DNA of 5,748 nt. Source: Deltaproteobacteria bacterium. Its GTDB lineage: Bacteria > Myxococcota_A > Polyangia > JAAYKL01. A program made the position numbers and the translations under genes. Below the pieces are notes generated by a model that saw only the letters and a list, made by a program, of their open reading frames with translations, was not told the DNA's origin and made no database searches. Below are positions 1 to 5,748 of this stretch, one piece after another. How positions within the stretch are numbered: the first letter of the stretch is position 1; every line of letters begins with the position of its first letter. The stretch is taken from assembly GCA_011389755.1 (NCBI GenBank), contig JAABTR010000252.1, positions 1-5,748 of the forward strand, written 5' to 3'.

Positions 1-378
1 GACGCCCTCCAGGTTGTGCACCGCCATCTGAGTGCTCGCGTGAAGCCGCAGACCGGGCAGGTGCTTTTTGACAAACGCCGCGGCCGCCAGATCCTGGACG
101 ATGACCCCGTCCGCGCCCGACTCCCACACCCCGGCGAGCATGCTGCGCGCCGCGTGGAGCTCGCGGTCTTGCAAAAGAGTGTTGAAGGTGACGTAGATGT
201 TTTTTCGCGGCTCGAGGCCATGGGCGTAGCCCAAGAGGCGCGCCAGCTCGTCAAGATCGAAGTTGACCGCCTCGGCCCGTGCCGAGAACTCGCGCAGCCC
301 GAGGTAGACCCCGTCCGCGCCGGAGCGCAGCGCCGCCATGGCCGCCTCGGGCTCCCCGGCCGGAGCCAGCAGCTCCAC
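1..378 (-). CDS. Peptidase U32 family protein, N-terminal part (3' end beyond window)
   Basis: The minus strand encodes 126 residues from a GTG start and stays open to the left edge, so the gene is 3'-truncated by the window. Seen: an N-terminal ELLAPAG, then GADGVYLG (residues 21-28), FSARAEAVNF (31-40), VTFNTLLQDREL (63-74), GADGVIVQDL (88-97) and LHASTQMAVHN (112-122). These are hallmarks of the start of U32 'collagenase-like peptidase' proteins. Established: many U32 members are not proteases but take part in RNA or quinone hydroxylation (RlhA, TrhP, UbiU/UbiV). The usual cysteine cluster lies further downstream, so the subtype cannot be decided here. The GTG is chosen because family members begin just before ELLAPAG. 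The frame continues upstream only to a stop at 439-441, with no ATG. The gene lies 126 bases downstream of msrAB on the same strand. The family call is firm; the function is not. Confidence 0.9.
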   Translation of the reverse strand, partial: MELLAPAGEPEAAMAALRSGADGVYLGLREFSARAEAVNFDLDELARLLGYAHGLEPRKNIYVTFNTLLQDRELHAARSMLAGVWESGADGVIVQDLAAAAFVKKHLPGLRLHASTQMAVHNLEGV

Positions 379-415
379 CCCCGATTTACCCGTGCCGGTT
401 GTCGCAGAATCCGTC

Positions 416-442
416 GTTATAAGGTCCTCTTCACATCTTCAA
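416..442 (-). promoter_or_regulatory. Candidate sigma70-like promoter for the U32 gene
   Basis: On the minus strand, TTGAAG (437-442) lies 15 bases upstream of TATAAC (416-421). The -10 box matches the consensus at 5 of 6 positions and the -35 box at 4 of 6, but the spacing is short. Transcription would start near 409, about 30 bases before the GTG start. It lies inside the 126-base gap after msrAB (379-504), where I see no convincing terminator. The gene may therefore be read both from msrAB and from this site. Inferred from sequence alone. Confidence 0.3.
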
Positions 443-504
443 ACGGCCTTCAAGACCGCTCCAGAGGCCTTATACGCCATCACACGCCCCGAATCATCCC
501 CATA

Positions 505-1641
505 TCACTCGAACAGCGGCAGGTAGTCACCATACCCCTGCTCAACCAGGCGATCCCTCGGCACGAAGCGCAGCGCGGCGCTGTTGACGCAATAGCGCTC
601 ATTGGTGGGGCCGGGGCCGTCGTCGAAGACGTGCCCGAGGTGGCTGCCCGCTGCGGCGCTGCGCACCTCGGTGCGAACCACACCGAGGGACGCATCCTCC
701 ACCTCCACCACGCTCTTTTTCTCGATGGGCTTTGTGAAGCTCGGCCAACCGCTGCCGCTGTCAAACTTGTCCGCAGAGCTGAAAAGCGGCTCGCCGGAGA
801 CGACATCGACATAGATCCCCTCCTGCTTGTTATCCCAAAACTCGTTGTCAAACGGCGGCTCGGTCGCCCCTTTTTGCGTCACGGCATACTGCCTGGGCGA
901 CAGCTGCTCTTTGAGCTGGGCTGGGAGCGGCTTGGACCAAGGACCCGGACTCTTTTTTGACACCATCTGCCCCGCATCCTCCTTCCAGACGCTCTTGAGA
1001 AAGCTCGAGCGCCCTGACAGCACTTTGTAGCGCCGGTAGCTCGACTCATTCTTCTCGTAGTATCCCTGGTGGTAGGGCTCCGCCGGATAAAACGGCGCTT
1101 CATCCAAAACAGGCGTTACGATGGGTGAAGAAAACCGGCCGCTTTTGGCCAGCGCTTCCTTGCTCGCGTTCGCCGCCTCGCGCTGGGCGCTGTCTCGGAC
1201 GAAGACGGCGGCGCGGTACTGGGGCCCCCGATCGGCGAACTGACCTCCTTTGTCCGTCGGGTCTATCTGCCGCCAAAAAACGTTCAGCAGCTCCTCATAG
1301 CTCACCCGGCTCTCATCGTAATAGACGCGCACGGCCTCGTAGTGGCCTGTCTTTTTGGTCCCGACTTGCTCGTAGGTCGGATTCTCGACGTGCCCCCCGG
1401 TGTAGCCGGACACCGCCTCCTCCACGCCCTCTACCCCTTCGAAGGCAGCCTCGATGCACCAAAAACAGCCCCCCGCGAACGTCGCGACCTCGATCTTTTT
1501 GTCACTGTCTCCCAAAGCCCCGGAATTTGCCGAAGGCTGCCCCTTCGACCCAAAAGCCGGGGACGCCGAAACCGCCAAGAGCATCGATGCGACCGCCCCG
1601 ACGATGCGGCTCAATTTTCGCCAAGCGCCCACGCTCTTCAT
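505..1641 (-). CDS. msrAB: Exported bifunctional peptide methionine sulfoxide reductase MsrA-MsrB fusion
   Basis: This 378-residue protein repairs oxidised methionine: the MsrA domain reduces the S-sulfoxide and the MsrB domain the R-sulfoxide. Seen: a basic N-terminus (R8, K9), a hydrophobic stretch at about 13-29 and an Ala-rich SASPAFG, which fits a Sec signal peptide without a lipobox, so a periplasmic location is inferred. MsrA spans about 50-210, with GGCFWC (catalytic Cys59, second Cys62), GHYEAVRV (Glu102) and HQGYYEKN. MsrB spans about 245-362, with [31 protein letters not shown] and the active-site RYCVN (Cys351). The MsrB part has no zinc CxxC pairs; [12 protein letters not shown] replaces the first, as in PilB-type fused MsrBs. 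Only three cysteines exist in the whole protein, so the usual MsrB resolving Cys is absent (Ser297 in GSGWPSF). No thioredoxin-like domain is fused. The ATG at 1639-1641 has a strong GGAGGTG ribosome site five bases upstream. Confidence 0.96.
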   Translation of the reverse strand: MKSVGAWRKLSRIVGAVASMLLAVSASPAFGSKGQPSANSGALGDSDKKIEVATFAGGCFWCIEAAFEGVEGVEEAVSGYTGGHVENPTYEQVGTKKTGHYEAVRVYYDESRVSYEELLNVFWRQIDPTDKGGQFADRGPQYRAAVFVRDSAQREAANASKEALAKSGRFSSPIVTPVLDEAPFYPAEPYHQGYYEKNESSYRRYKVLSGRSSFLKSVWKEDAGQMVSKKSPGPWSKPLPAQLKEQLSPRQYAVTQKGATEPPFDNEFWDNKQEGIYVDVVSGEPLFSSADKFDSGSGWPSFTKPIEKKSVVEVEDASLGVVRTEVRSAAAGSHLGHVFDDGPGPTNERYCVNSAALRFVPRDRLVEQGYGDYLPLFE

Positions 1642-1646
1642 AACGG

Positions 1647-1653
1647 CACCTCC
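1647..1653 (-). promoter_or_regulatory. Ribosome binding site of msrAB
   Basis: GGAGGTG on the minus strand ends five bases before the ATG at 1639-1641. It is the strongest Shine-Dalgarno match next to any start in this window and fixes the msrAB start. The other genes here have weak sites or none. Confidence 0.8.
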
Positions 1654-1694
1654 ACGGCGCGACCGACGCTTTTTCGTGGCCGCATCGATAACCC

Positions 1695-1719
1695 TAGAAC
1701 CTCTCGGCTGTATAGAACC
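1695..1719. repeat. Short direct repeat TAGAACC in the divergent msrAB/kinase intergenic region
   Basis: TAGAACC occurs at 1695-1701 and again at 1713-1719, an 18-base period. On the minus strand this reads GGTTCTA twice, about 55-80 bases upstream of the msrAB start. The upstream copy runs into TATACA (1709-1714, minus), which looks like a -10 box, but no -35 box stands at a normal distance. Two similar sites near two helical turns apart could bind a regulator of msrAB. Chance is also possible with 7-base words. The surrounding 1642-1895 gap holds no gene that I can support. Confidence 0.25.
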
Positions 1720-1731
1720 GGCCAGACAACC

Positions 1732-1778
1732 CGCGTTACACTCCCCCGTTCAATCATTGGGTTTCCAACGATAACGCG
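1732..1778. repeat. Inverted repeat CGCGTTA / TAACGCG between divergent genes
   Basis: CGCGTTA (1732-1738) and its exact reverse complement TAACGCG (1772-1778) are separated by 33 bases. They lie in the gap between msrAB and the kinase gene. The distance is too long for a stable terminator-type hairpin, but it would suit a pair of operator half-sites serving either divergent gene. No regulator family can be named from it. Confidence 0.2.
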
Positions 1779-1895
1779 TAAGCATTTCAGAACTTTACTC
1801 TTTTTAATCTATATGCGATGCTTTTTATTTGCTTGGACGTGTTTCGACACACGGGATGAAAAGACTAAACTTTTAAAGTGCGAGTGAAAGCTGAC

Positions 1896-3044
1896 ATGAC
1901 AAATCAAGAAATTCACGATGATATCGACCTCGATCGCACGCACGTGGGACGCTACGAGCTACTCTTCCCCATCGGCCGCGGCGGCATGGGAGTCGTGTAC
2001 CTCGGTCGATTGACGGGCCCGGCAGGGTTCGAGAAGCTGGTGGCCATCAAGATCATCCACCCCAGCTTGGCCGCCCAGCGAGAATTCACAGAGATGTTTC
2101 TCGACGAGGCGCGCCTCGCCGCATTGGTGCACCACCCAAACGTCGCGCAGATCCTCGAAGTGGGAACCGAGGACGATATTTTATTTACCATCGGAGAATT
2201 CGTAAAAGGGGTCCAGCTCGGAGAGCTGGCGCGCCGCGTCCACCGGGCCACAGGGGAACGGATCCAGCCGTTTCTAATCGCTCACTTCGTCAGACAACTG
2301 TGCCGAGGGCTTCACGCGGTCCACGAGCAGAAAGGCCCCGACGGAGACGACCTCGGCCTCGTCCACCGAGATGTCTGCCCCCGCAACCTTCTGGTCTCCC
2401 AACAAGGCTACGTCAAGCTCATCGACTTCGGCATCGCTTGGGCCAAGGAACGTCTCACCCACACCGACGCCGGAATCCTCAAGGGGAAAGTCGGGTACGC
2501 TGCGCCCGAACGCATCCGCGGCGAAAAATTCGACCACCGATGCGACATCTATGCGTCCGGGGTCATCCTGTACACGCTTCTCTTGGGACGATCCCCGTTT
2601 CCCGGGAGACAACTGGCCACGCGCATCAAACGCATCTTGTCGGGCCAATTCAGCTTTCCCAGACACGTGGACCCGAGCATCGACCCGGAGCTCGAGCGCA
2701 TCGTCTTGATCGCACTGGCTCCCAAGCCTCAGCACCGCTACGAGACCGCTCGGCAGATGGCCGACGAGCTGGGCAGCTACATCGAAAAGACCGCGAATGC
2801 CTCCCCCGAGGAGCTGACCCGAAAGCTGGTGTCCGATCATTTCGAGCAGGAGCTCGCGATGTGGCAGCGGCGCATCGAGCAACTGCACAGCCAGAGGAAC
2901 CCCTCTTGGGCGGCATCGATTCGCGAGAACAAAGGCCCTGTCGACTGGGACAATTACCCCACCGAGCCCTACGAGCCGATCTCGGGCCCAGACAAAGACA
3001 TCCAAGACGCGAGCATCACGCGGCCTCTTTGTCCCGATAAGTAA
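1896..3044 (+). CDS. Soluble Pkn2-type (Hanks) serine/threonine protein kinase
   Basis: The 382-residue product should phosphorylate Ser/Thr on partner proteins in the cytoplasm. Seen, numbered from the ATG at 1896: glycine-rich loop GRGGMGVVYLG (27-37), VAIKII with Lys52, alpha-C Glu71 in DEARLAAL, catalytic loop HRDVCPRN (157-164, Asp159, Asn164), DFG (177-179), AAPE (202-205) and DIYASG (217-222). All the residues needed for catalysis are present. The kinase domain fills about 20-297. The remaining 85 residues are charged, with no membrane helix, PASTA, TPR or other sensor domain that I recognise, unlike many bacterial Hanks kinases. The ATG is preferred to in-frame GTGs at 1878 and 1884 because a weak GAAAG lies five bases upstream of it and nothing useful lies before the GTGs. 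It is divergent from msrAB and followed by a convergent tRNA gene. Substrate unknown. Gene arrangement and motif style resemble myxobacterial kinases. Confidence 0.93.
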   Translation: MTNQEIHDDIDLDRTHVGRYELLFPIGRGGMGVVYLGRLTGPAGFEKLVAIKIIHPSLAAQREFTEMFLDEARLAALVHHPNVAQILEVGTEDDILFTIGEFVKGVQLGELARRVHRATGERIQPFLIAHFVRQLCRGLHAVHEQKGPDGDDLGLVHRDVCPRNLLVSQQGYVKLIDFGIAWAKERLTHTDAGILKGKVGYAAPERIRGEKFDHRCDIYASGVILYTLLLGRSPFPGRQLATRIKRILSGQFSFPRHVDPSIDPELERIVLIALAPKPQHRYETARQMADELGSYIEKTANASPEELTRKLVSDHFEQELAMWQRRIEQLHSQRNPSWAASIRENKGPVDWDNYPTEPYEPISGPDKDIQDASITRPLCPDK

Positions 3045-3087
3045 ATAGAATTTTTTTTAAAGGCAGGAGGTCCGTTTTTCGTTTCGG

Positions 3088-3161
<74 letters not shown>

Positions 3162-3173
3162 AAAACGGCCCTG

Positions 3174-3202
3174 TGTGTAGCGCAACGCGTCTTGCGTGTC
3201 AA
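3174..3202 (-). promoter_or_regulatory. Promoter of the tRNA-Arg gene
   Basis: On the minus strand a perfect TTGACA (3197-3202) is followed after exactly 17 bases by TACACA (3174-3179), which matches the -10 consensus at three positions. Transcription would begin near 3167, five or six bases before the tRNA 5' end. The sequence between the -10 box and the start is GC-rich (CAGGGCC), as in many stable-RNA promoters. An A9 tract (3226-3234 in plus coordinates) lies about 60 bases upstream of the predicted start and could act as a distal UP-like element. The -35 box and spacing are clear; the UP role is inference. Confidence 0.7.
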
Positions 3203-3284
3203 ACGCGCTCGTGATCCTCTCCTAATTTTTTTTTCGCGTCCCCGCCCCCTTAAAACTCGAACCCATAGGACATAAACTGCGTTC

Positions 3285-5261
3285 ATGGTGGGTTTACAGA
3301 CAAAATCACCTCGGCCGCCGCTGCTCGTGGCCTTCGCGACCTCGGTCACGCTGTATGCCTTGACCCGGCTCACCAACACCCCGTGGCCGGGACTTCGGGA
3401 GCCGGGCTTTGGGCTCGAAGCGCTCACCGTCGGGGTCTGTCTGCCGCTCATCGCGCTTTCTCTACCCTTTCGAAATTACCCCGAGCGCGCCGGGGCGATC
3501 CTAGGCTGCGTTTTCGCAGGTACGGCTTTGTGTTTCACCGCGGGACTGGGCGAGCAGCTCGCGTTCGCTTTGGACGCGGGTGCGGTGGAGGCCAAATCCT
3601 TTTTGGAAAACACCTTGGCGGTCTTGATGACCACGGCCGCCATCCCTTTGAGCTTGGAGACTGCATTGGTCAGGGCCCGCAAAAGACCGATGATGGTCAC
3701 AGCGCTCGTCCCAGCGGTGGCCGCCGGACTGAGCCAGCTTTTGTGGTTCGGTCTCCACAGGCTGATAAGCGGCCCCACAGGCCTCGAATATTGGATTGGA
3801 GTGCGGGTTGCGACGAGCGCGACCGCCGGTCTCGTCGCCGGCTTTTTGACCGCCGACATCGTCCCTTTGTCCGAACCCTGGCGCGCCTTTTTCAGGCTGC
3901 CTCGTTTCTTGTCCGCGGGCCGGTTTGCGGTGGTGGCGACCGCGGCCTGCAGCACTTTCGCGGCGGTGGACGTCTCTTTAGTGCTGGCGGACGAACACAG
4001 ATTCATCAAGCAGCGCTTGGACGACTACTACCTCGCCCTGACAAACTACCAGCGCGCCAAGAGCGAGCAGATGGTCTACCCAAAGCTGCACGACGACCTG
4101 GACATGGCGCGCAACGCCATCTTGGGCTCGGTCGACTCAGGCAGCCCGCTCCGCAGCGAGCTGGCCCAGATGCTTGCAGCGATCGAGGACAAAAGAAGAT
4201 CCGAGAGCTTCACCTCCTTCGCCCTCGATGTCATGCGGGTGAATCGGCGATTGCTCGATTCGGGTCGAAACATCTTCTTGGAGCCCCATGAGCTGCGCTC
4301 AGGCGGCCTCATCTCACGGGTCGTTCTCCGCTACGATGTGGTGGATCATGGACGCGCACGAGGCGGTGGACGTTCTGTTTTACTGCTGACCCTGCGCCGC
4401 CACGACTCCCTAATCCTGGACACACCTTACCTCGGGCTCTCCTATCCGGGGATGGGAACCGTTTTGCTCGGACACATCGAGGAGATCGCGCTGCGCAAGT
4501 ACGCCCCTTTGCTGGCGGGAGATGTCCCTCGACTCGACCCTCGCGAGCATCGCCTCGCCCACGTCATAAGCGGCATCCGGAGCGATTGGAGGCAATCGTT
4601 TTCACGCAACCCGGCTCTCAAGAGGTTCTTTACTCACCCCGCCTCCGAAGAGCTGGCCTCGATCGCCGCACGCGACAGCCAGGTCACCGATATCGCCCAG
4701 GCCAAAAACGCGATGAGCGCCCACGCTCGCGTCGTGTTCGACGCGCTCACGGCCGCGCTCATCGCGCAGACCCAGATCCACGAAGCCCGCCATGCCATGG
4801 ACGGGCTCTGGAACATGATCCCGGCGGCGCTGGAAGAGCTGCAGCCCGGGAGCGTCGCAAAGGCCGGCGCCGGAGAAATCCGCGCTCACTTGACGGAGGT
4901 CATCGACGGCCCGCTCGGCCCACGCTTTGGGCTCGGCCGCATCGCCCAGTTCGTCACCGAGGAGTCGAACCGGGCGACCTCGTACTTTTTCGCGTCCATC
5001 GTCATTCTCGAATGCTTGTGGGGAAAGAGCCTGCGCCGCCCAGACATCACCGTCCCGGGCTCATCTGGGCCCAAGACAGCCCGAGCGCCCATCGACGCAA
5101 AGAGCCCCGGCCGGCTCAGCTATTCACGGATAACAGGCGCTTACGAGGATCTGCGCATGGAGACGGAGGACGAGCTGCGCCGACGCGCTCAGTCGTGCTT
5201 CGAGAATCTCTTCGACGAGCCTTACCCCCACATAGAGATCCAAGCGAAGTACGCGCGATAA
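3285..5261 (+). CDS. Uncharacterised seven-helix membrane protein with C-terminal HExxH putative metallopeptidase domain
   Basis: I do not recognise the family of this 658-residue protein. Seen: seven hydrophobic segments near residues 12-30, 44-62, 68-90, 107-128, 136-160, 170-195 and 211-235. Basic loops at 1-10, 63-69, 128-135 (RARKR) and 196-213 alternate with acidic or neutral ones. By the positive-inside rule the N-terminus is cytoplasmic and the region after residue 236 is extracytoplasmic. That region begins with a helical, charged stretch (about 236-330). A beta-rich part follows (about 340-395, including VLLLTLRRHDSLIL). A helical part then holds HEARHAMDG, an HExxH motif with His499, Glu500 and His503. 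Glu531 in EIRAHL, 28 residues on, could be the third zinc ligand, as in gluzincins. Peptidase activity is inference from the motif only. The ATG at 3285 is the first start after an in-frame TAA at 3273; no clear ribosome site precedes it (GTG at 3288 is an alternative). A candidate terminator follows the stop. Confidence 0.85.
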   Translation: MVGLQTKSPRPPLLVAFATSVTLYALTRLTNTPWPGLREPGFGLEALTVGVCLPLIALSLPFRNYPERAGAILGCVFAGTALCFTAGLGEQLAFALDAGAVEAKSFLENTLAVLMTTAAIPLSLETALVRARKRPMMVTALVPAVAAGLSQLLWFGLHRLISGPTGLEYWIGVRVATSATAGLVAGFLTADIVPLSEPWRAFFRLPRFLSAGRFAVVATAACSTFAAVDVSLVLADEHRFIKQRLDDYYLALTNYQRAKSEQMVYPKLHDDLDMARNAILGSVDSGSPLRSELAQMLAAIEDKRRSESFTSFALDVMRVNRRLLDSGRNIFLEPHELRSGGLISRVVLRYDVVDHGRARGGGRSVLLLTLRRHDSLILDTPYLGLSYPGMGTVLLGHIEEIALRKYAPLLAGDVPRLDPREHRLAHVISGIRSDWRQSFSRNPALKRFFTHPASEELASIAARDSQVTDIAQAKNAMSAHARVVFDALTAALIAQTQIHEARHAMDGLWNMIPAALEELQPGSVAKAGAGEIRAHLTEVIDGPLGPRFGLGRIAQFVTEESNRATSYFFASIVILECLWGKSLRRPDITVPGSSGPKTARAPIDAKSPGRLSYSRITGAYEDLRMETEDELRRRAQSCFENLFDEPYPHIEIQAKYAR

Positions 5262-5269
5262 TCGGTTTT

Positions 5270-5307
5270 GGGCTCGTTTGGATTGCGACGAGCGCCTTTG
5301 CTTTTTT
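5270..5307 (+). terminator. Candidate intrinsic terminator after the HExxH membrane protein gene
   Basis: GCTCGT (5272-5277) and ACGAGC (5288-5293) form a six-pair stem around a ten-base loop. The two flanking G and two C bases can extend it across one bulged G at 5294. It is followed by CTTTGCTTTTTT, an interrupted T-rich tract ending at 5307. It starts nine bases after the stop of the upstream gene. The stem is modest and the T tract is interrupted, so strength is uncertain. The same bases read as a hydrophobic extension of the downstream gene in its frame, an alternative explanation for the T-richness. Confidence 0.45.
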
Positions 5308-5353
5308 GGGCTACATTTCCTTGCAAACCATTGATGGAAACACCCAGGGTCGG

Positions 5354-5748
5354 ATGAACGCGAACGCACCCAAAAACGCTTTTTCCTGGCTGCCTCCGGT
5401 CAGCGACGACCCCTACACGATCCTCATCGCGGACGACGACCTGACGTCGCTGCGCACCGCCGTGCGCCCTCTCCAAAAAGCCGGCTACCACGTCTTGATA
5501 GCCCGGGACGGACACGAAGCCTGGGAGCTGATAAACGACTCCCCGCCTCCCGACGTCGCGGTGCTGGACTGGATGATGCCGGGATATGACGGCCCTGAGC
5601 TGTGCCGGATGCTCCGCCAGAGAAAAGACCGCTTCATATACACCCTCTTGCTCACCGCAAAGACCGGCGTAGACGACTTGGTCGAAGGGCTCGAGTCCGG
5701 CGCGGACGACTTTTTGTCCAAGCCCTTCAACCTGGCCGAGCTCACAAG
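5354..5748 (+). CDS. Response regulator with N-terminal receiver domain (3' end beyond window)
   Basis: The frame is open to the right edge, giving 131 complete codons, so the output domain is not seen. Seen, numbered from the ATG at 5354: acidic pocket IADDD (25-29, Asp27-29), phospho-acceptor Asp72 in VLDWMMPGYDG, switch Thr101 in LLLTAKT, and Lys123 in SKPF. The spacing and motifs are those of a CheY-like receiver with all active residues. The LDWMMPG, LLLTA and DLVEGLESGADDF wording is typical of receivers fused to GGDEF or other C-terminal output domains. That is family knowledge; the output here is unknown. A weak AGGG (5346-5349) lies four bases before the ATG. The same frame is open upstream through a hydrophobic stretch to a GTG at 5195, so a longer, membrane-anchored product overlapping the previous gene is possible but less likely. 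No partner histidine kinase lies in the window. Confidence 0.9.
   Translation, partial: MNANAPKNAFSWLPPVSDDPYTILIADDDLTSLRTAVRPLQKAGYHVLIARDGHEAWELINDSPPPDVAVLDWMMPGYDGPELCRMLRQRKDRFIYTLLLTAKTGVDDLVEGLESGADDFLSKPFNLAELT

Noticed and set aside
440..504. Possible terminator hairpin after msrAB (GGCCT/AGGCC on the minus strand).
   Set aside because: Only five pairs with a loop of about 16 bases and no T-run after it.
16..960. Plus-strand open frame of 314 codons opposite the U32 and msrAB genes.
   Set aside because: It crosses two unambiguous minus-strand genes and their gap, and its translation is Arg/His/Leu-rich with no recognisable domain; it is an antisense shadow common in GC-rich DNA.
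1342..1887. Plus-strand open frame of 181 codons running through the start of msrAB and the divergent gap.
   Set aside because: Most of it is antisense to the MsrA domain and signal peptide, there is no ribosome site, and the product shows no motif.
2274..3005. Minus-strand open frame of 243 codons opposite the kinase.
   Set aside because: It is fully antisense to the kinase domain with conserved catalytic motifs; no domain is visible in the antisense product.
3051..3058. T8 run after the kinase stop as an intrinsic terminator.
   Set aside because: The preceding 30 bases form no GC-rich hairpin.
3065..3071. AGGAGGT on the plus strand, a near-perfect Shine-Dalgarno sequence.
   Set aside because: No ATG, GTG or TTG stands within the usual distance and the tRNA gene follows at once, so it cannot serve a start codon.
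3383..4291. Plus-strand open frame of 302 codons inside the membrane-protein gene.
   Set aside because: It is a second frame within the 658-residue gene, Arg/Gly-rich and low in hydrophobic order, as expected for a shifted shadow.

Overview
The window is GC-rich and tightly packed, with five protein genes, one tRNA gene and short gaps (the longest is about 250 bases). A Pkn2-type serine/threonine kinase, a PleD/diguanylate-cyclase-type receiver domain, an exported MsrA-MsrB fusion and a U32-family protein together suggest a Myxococcota or other deltaproteobacterial-type genome. That placement is inferred from gene content only; no marker gene confirms it. I see no transposase, integrase, CRISPR array or phage gene.

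Left part, minus strand (1-1641): the 5' part of a peptidase U32-family gene runs off the left edge. It is preceded by a complete msrAB gene for a secreted methionine sulfoxide reductase with both stereospecific domains. The two genes point the same way, 126 bases apart, and no clear terminator separates them. A plausible sigma70-like promoter lies in the gap, so the U32 gene may also be transcribed on its own.

Middle (1642-3161): an AT-richer divergent intergenic region separates msrAB from a plus-strand soluble Ser/Thr protein kinase with all the catalytic motifs. A minus-strand tRNA-Arg(CCG) gene follows, convergent with the kinase. Its own TTGACA-N17-TACACA promoter lies in the 123 bases shared with the next gene.

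Right part, plus strand (3285-5748): a 658-residue protein combines seven predicted membrane helices with a large C-terminal domain carrying an HEARH (HExxH) zinc-metallopeptidase signature. Charge distribution puts that domain outside the cytoplasm. I do not recognise the family, and it is the least described part of the window. A candidate intrinsic terminator follows it, then the start of a response regulator cut by the right edge. The kinase, membrane protein and regulator point the same way and could belong to one signalling neighbourhood, but the tRNA gene and the terminator argue against a single operon.
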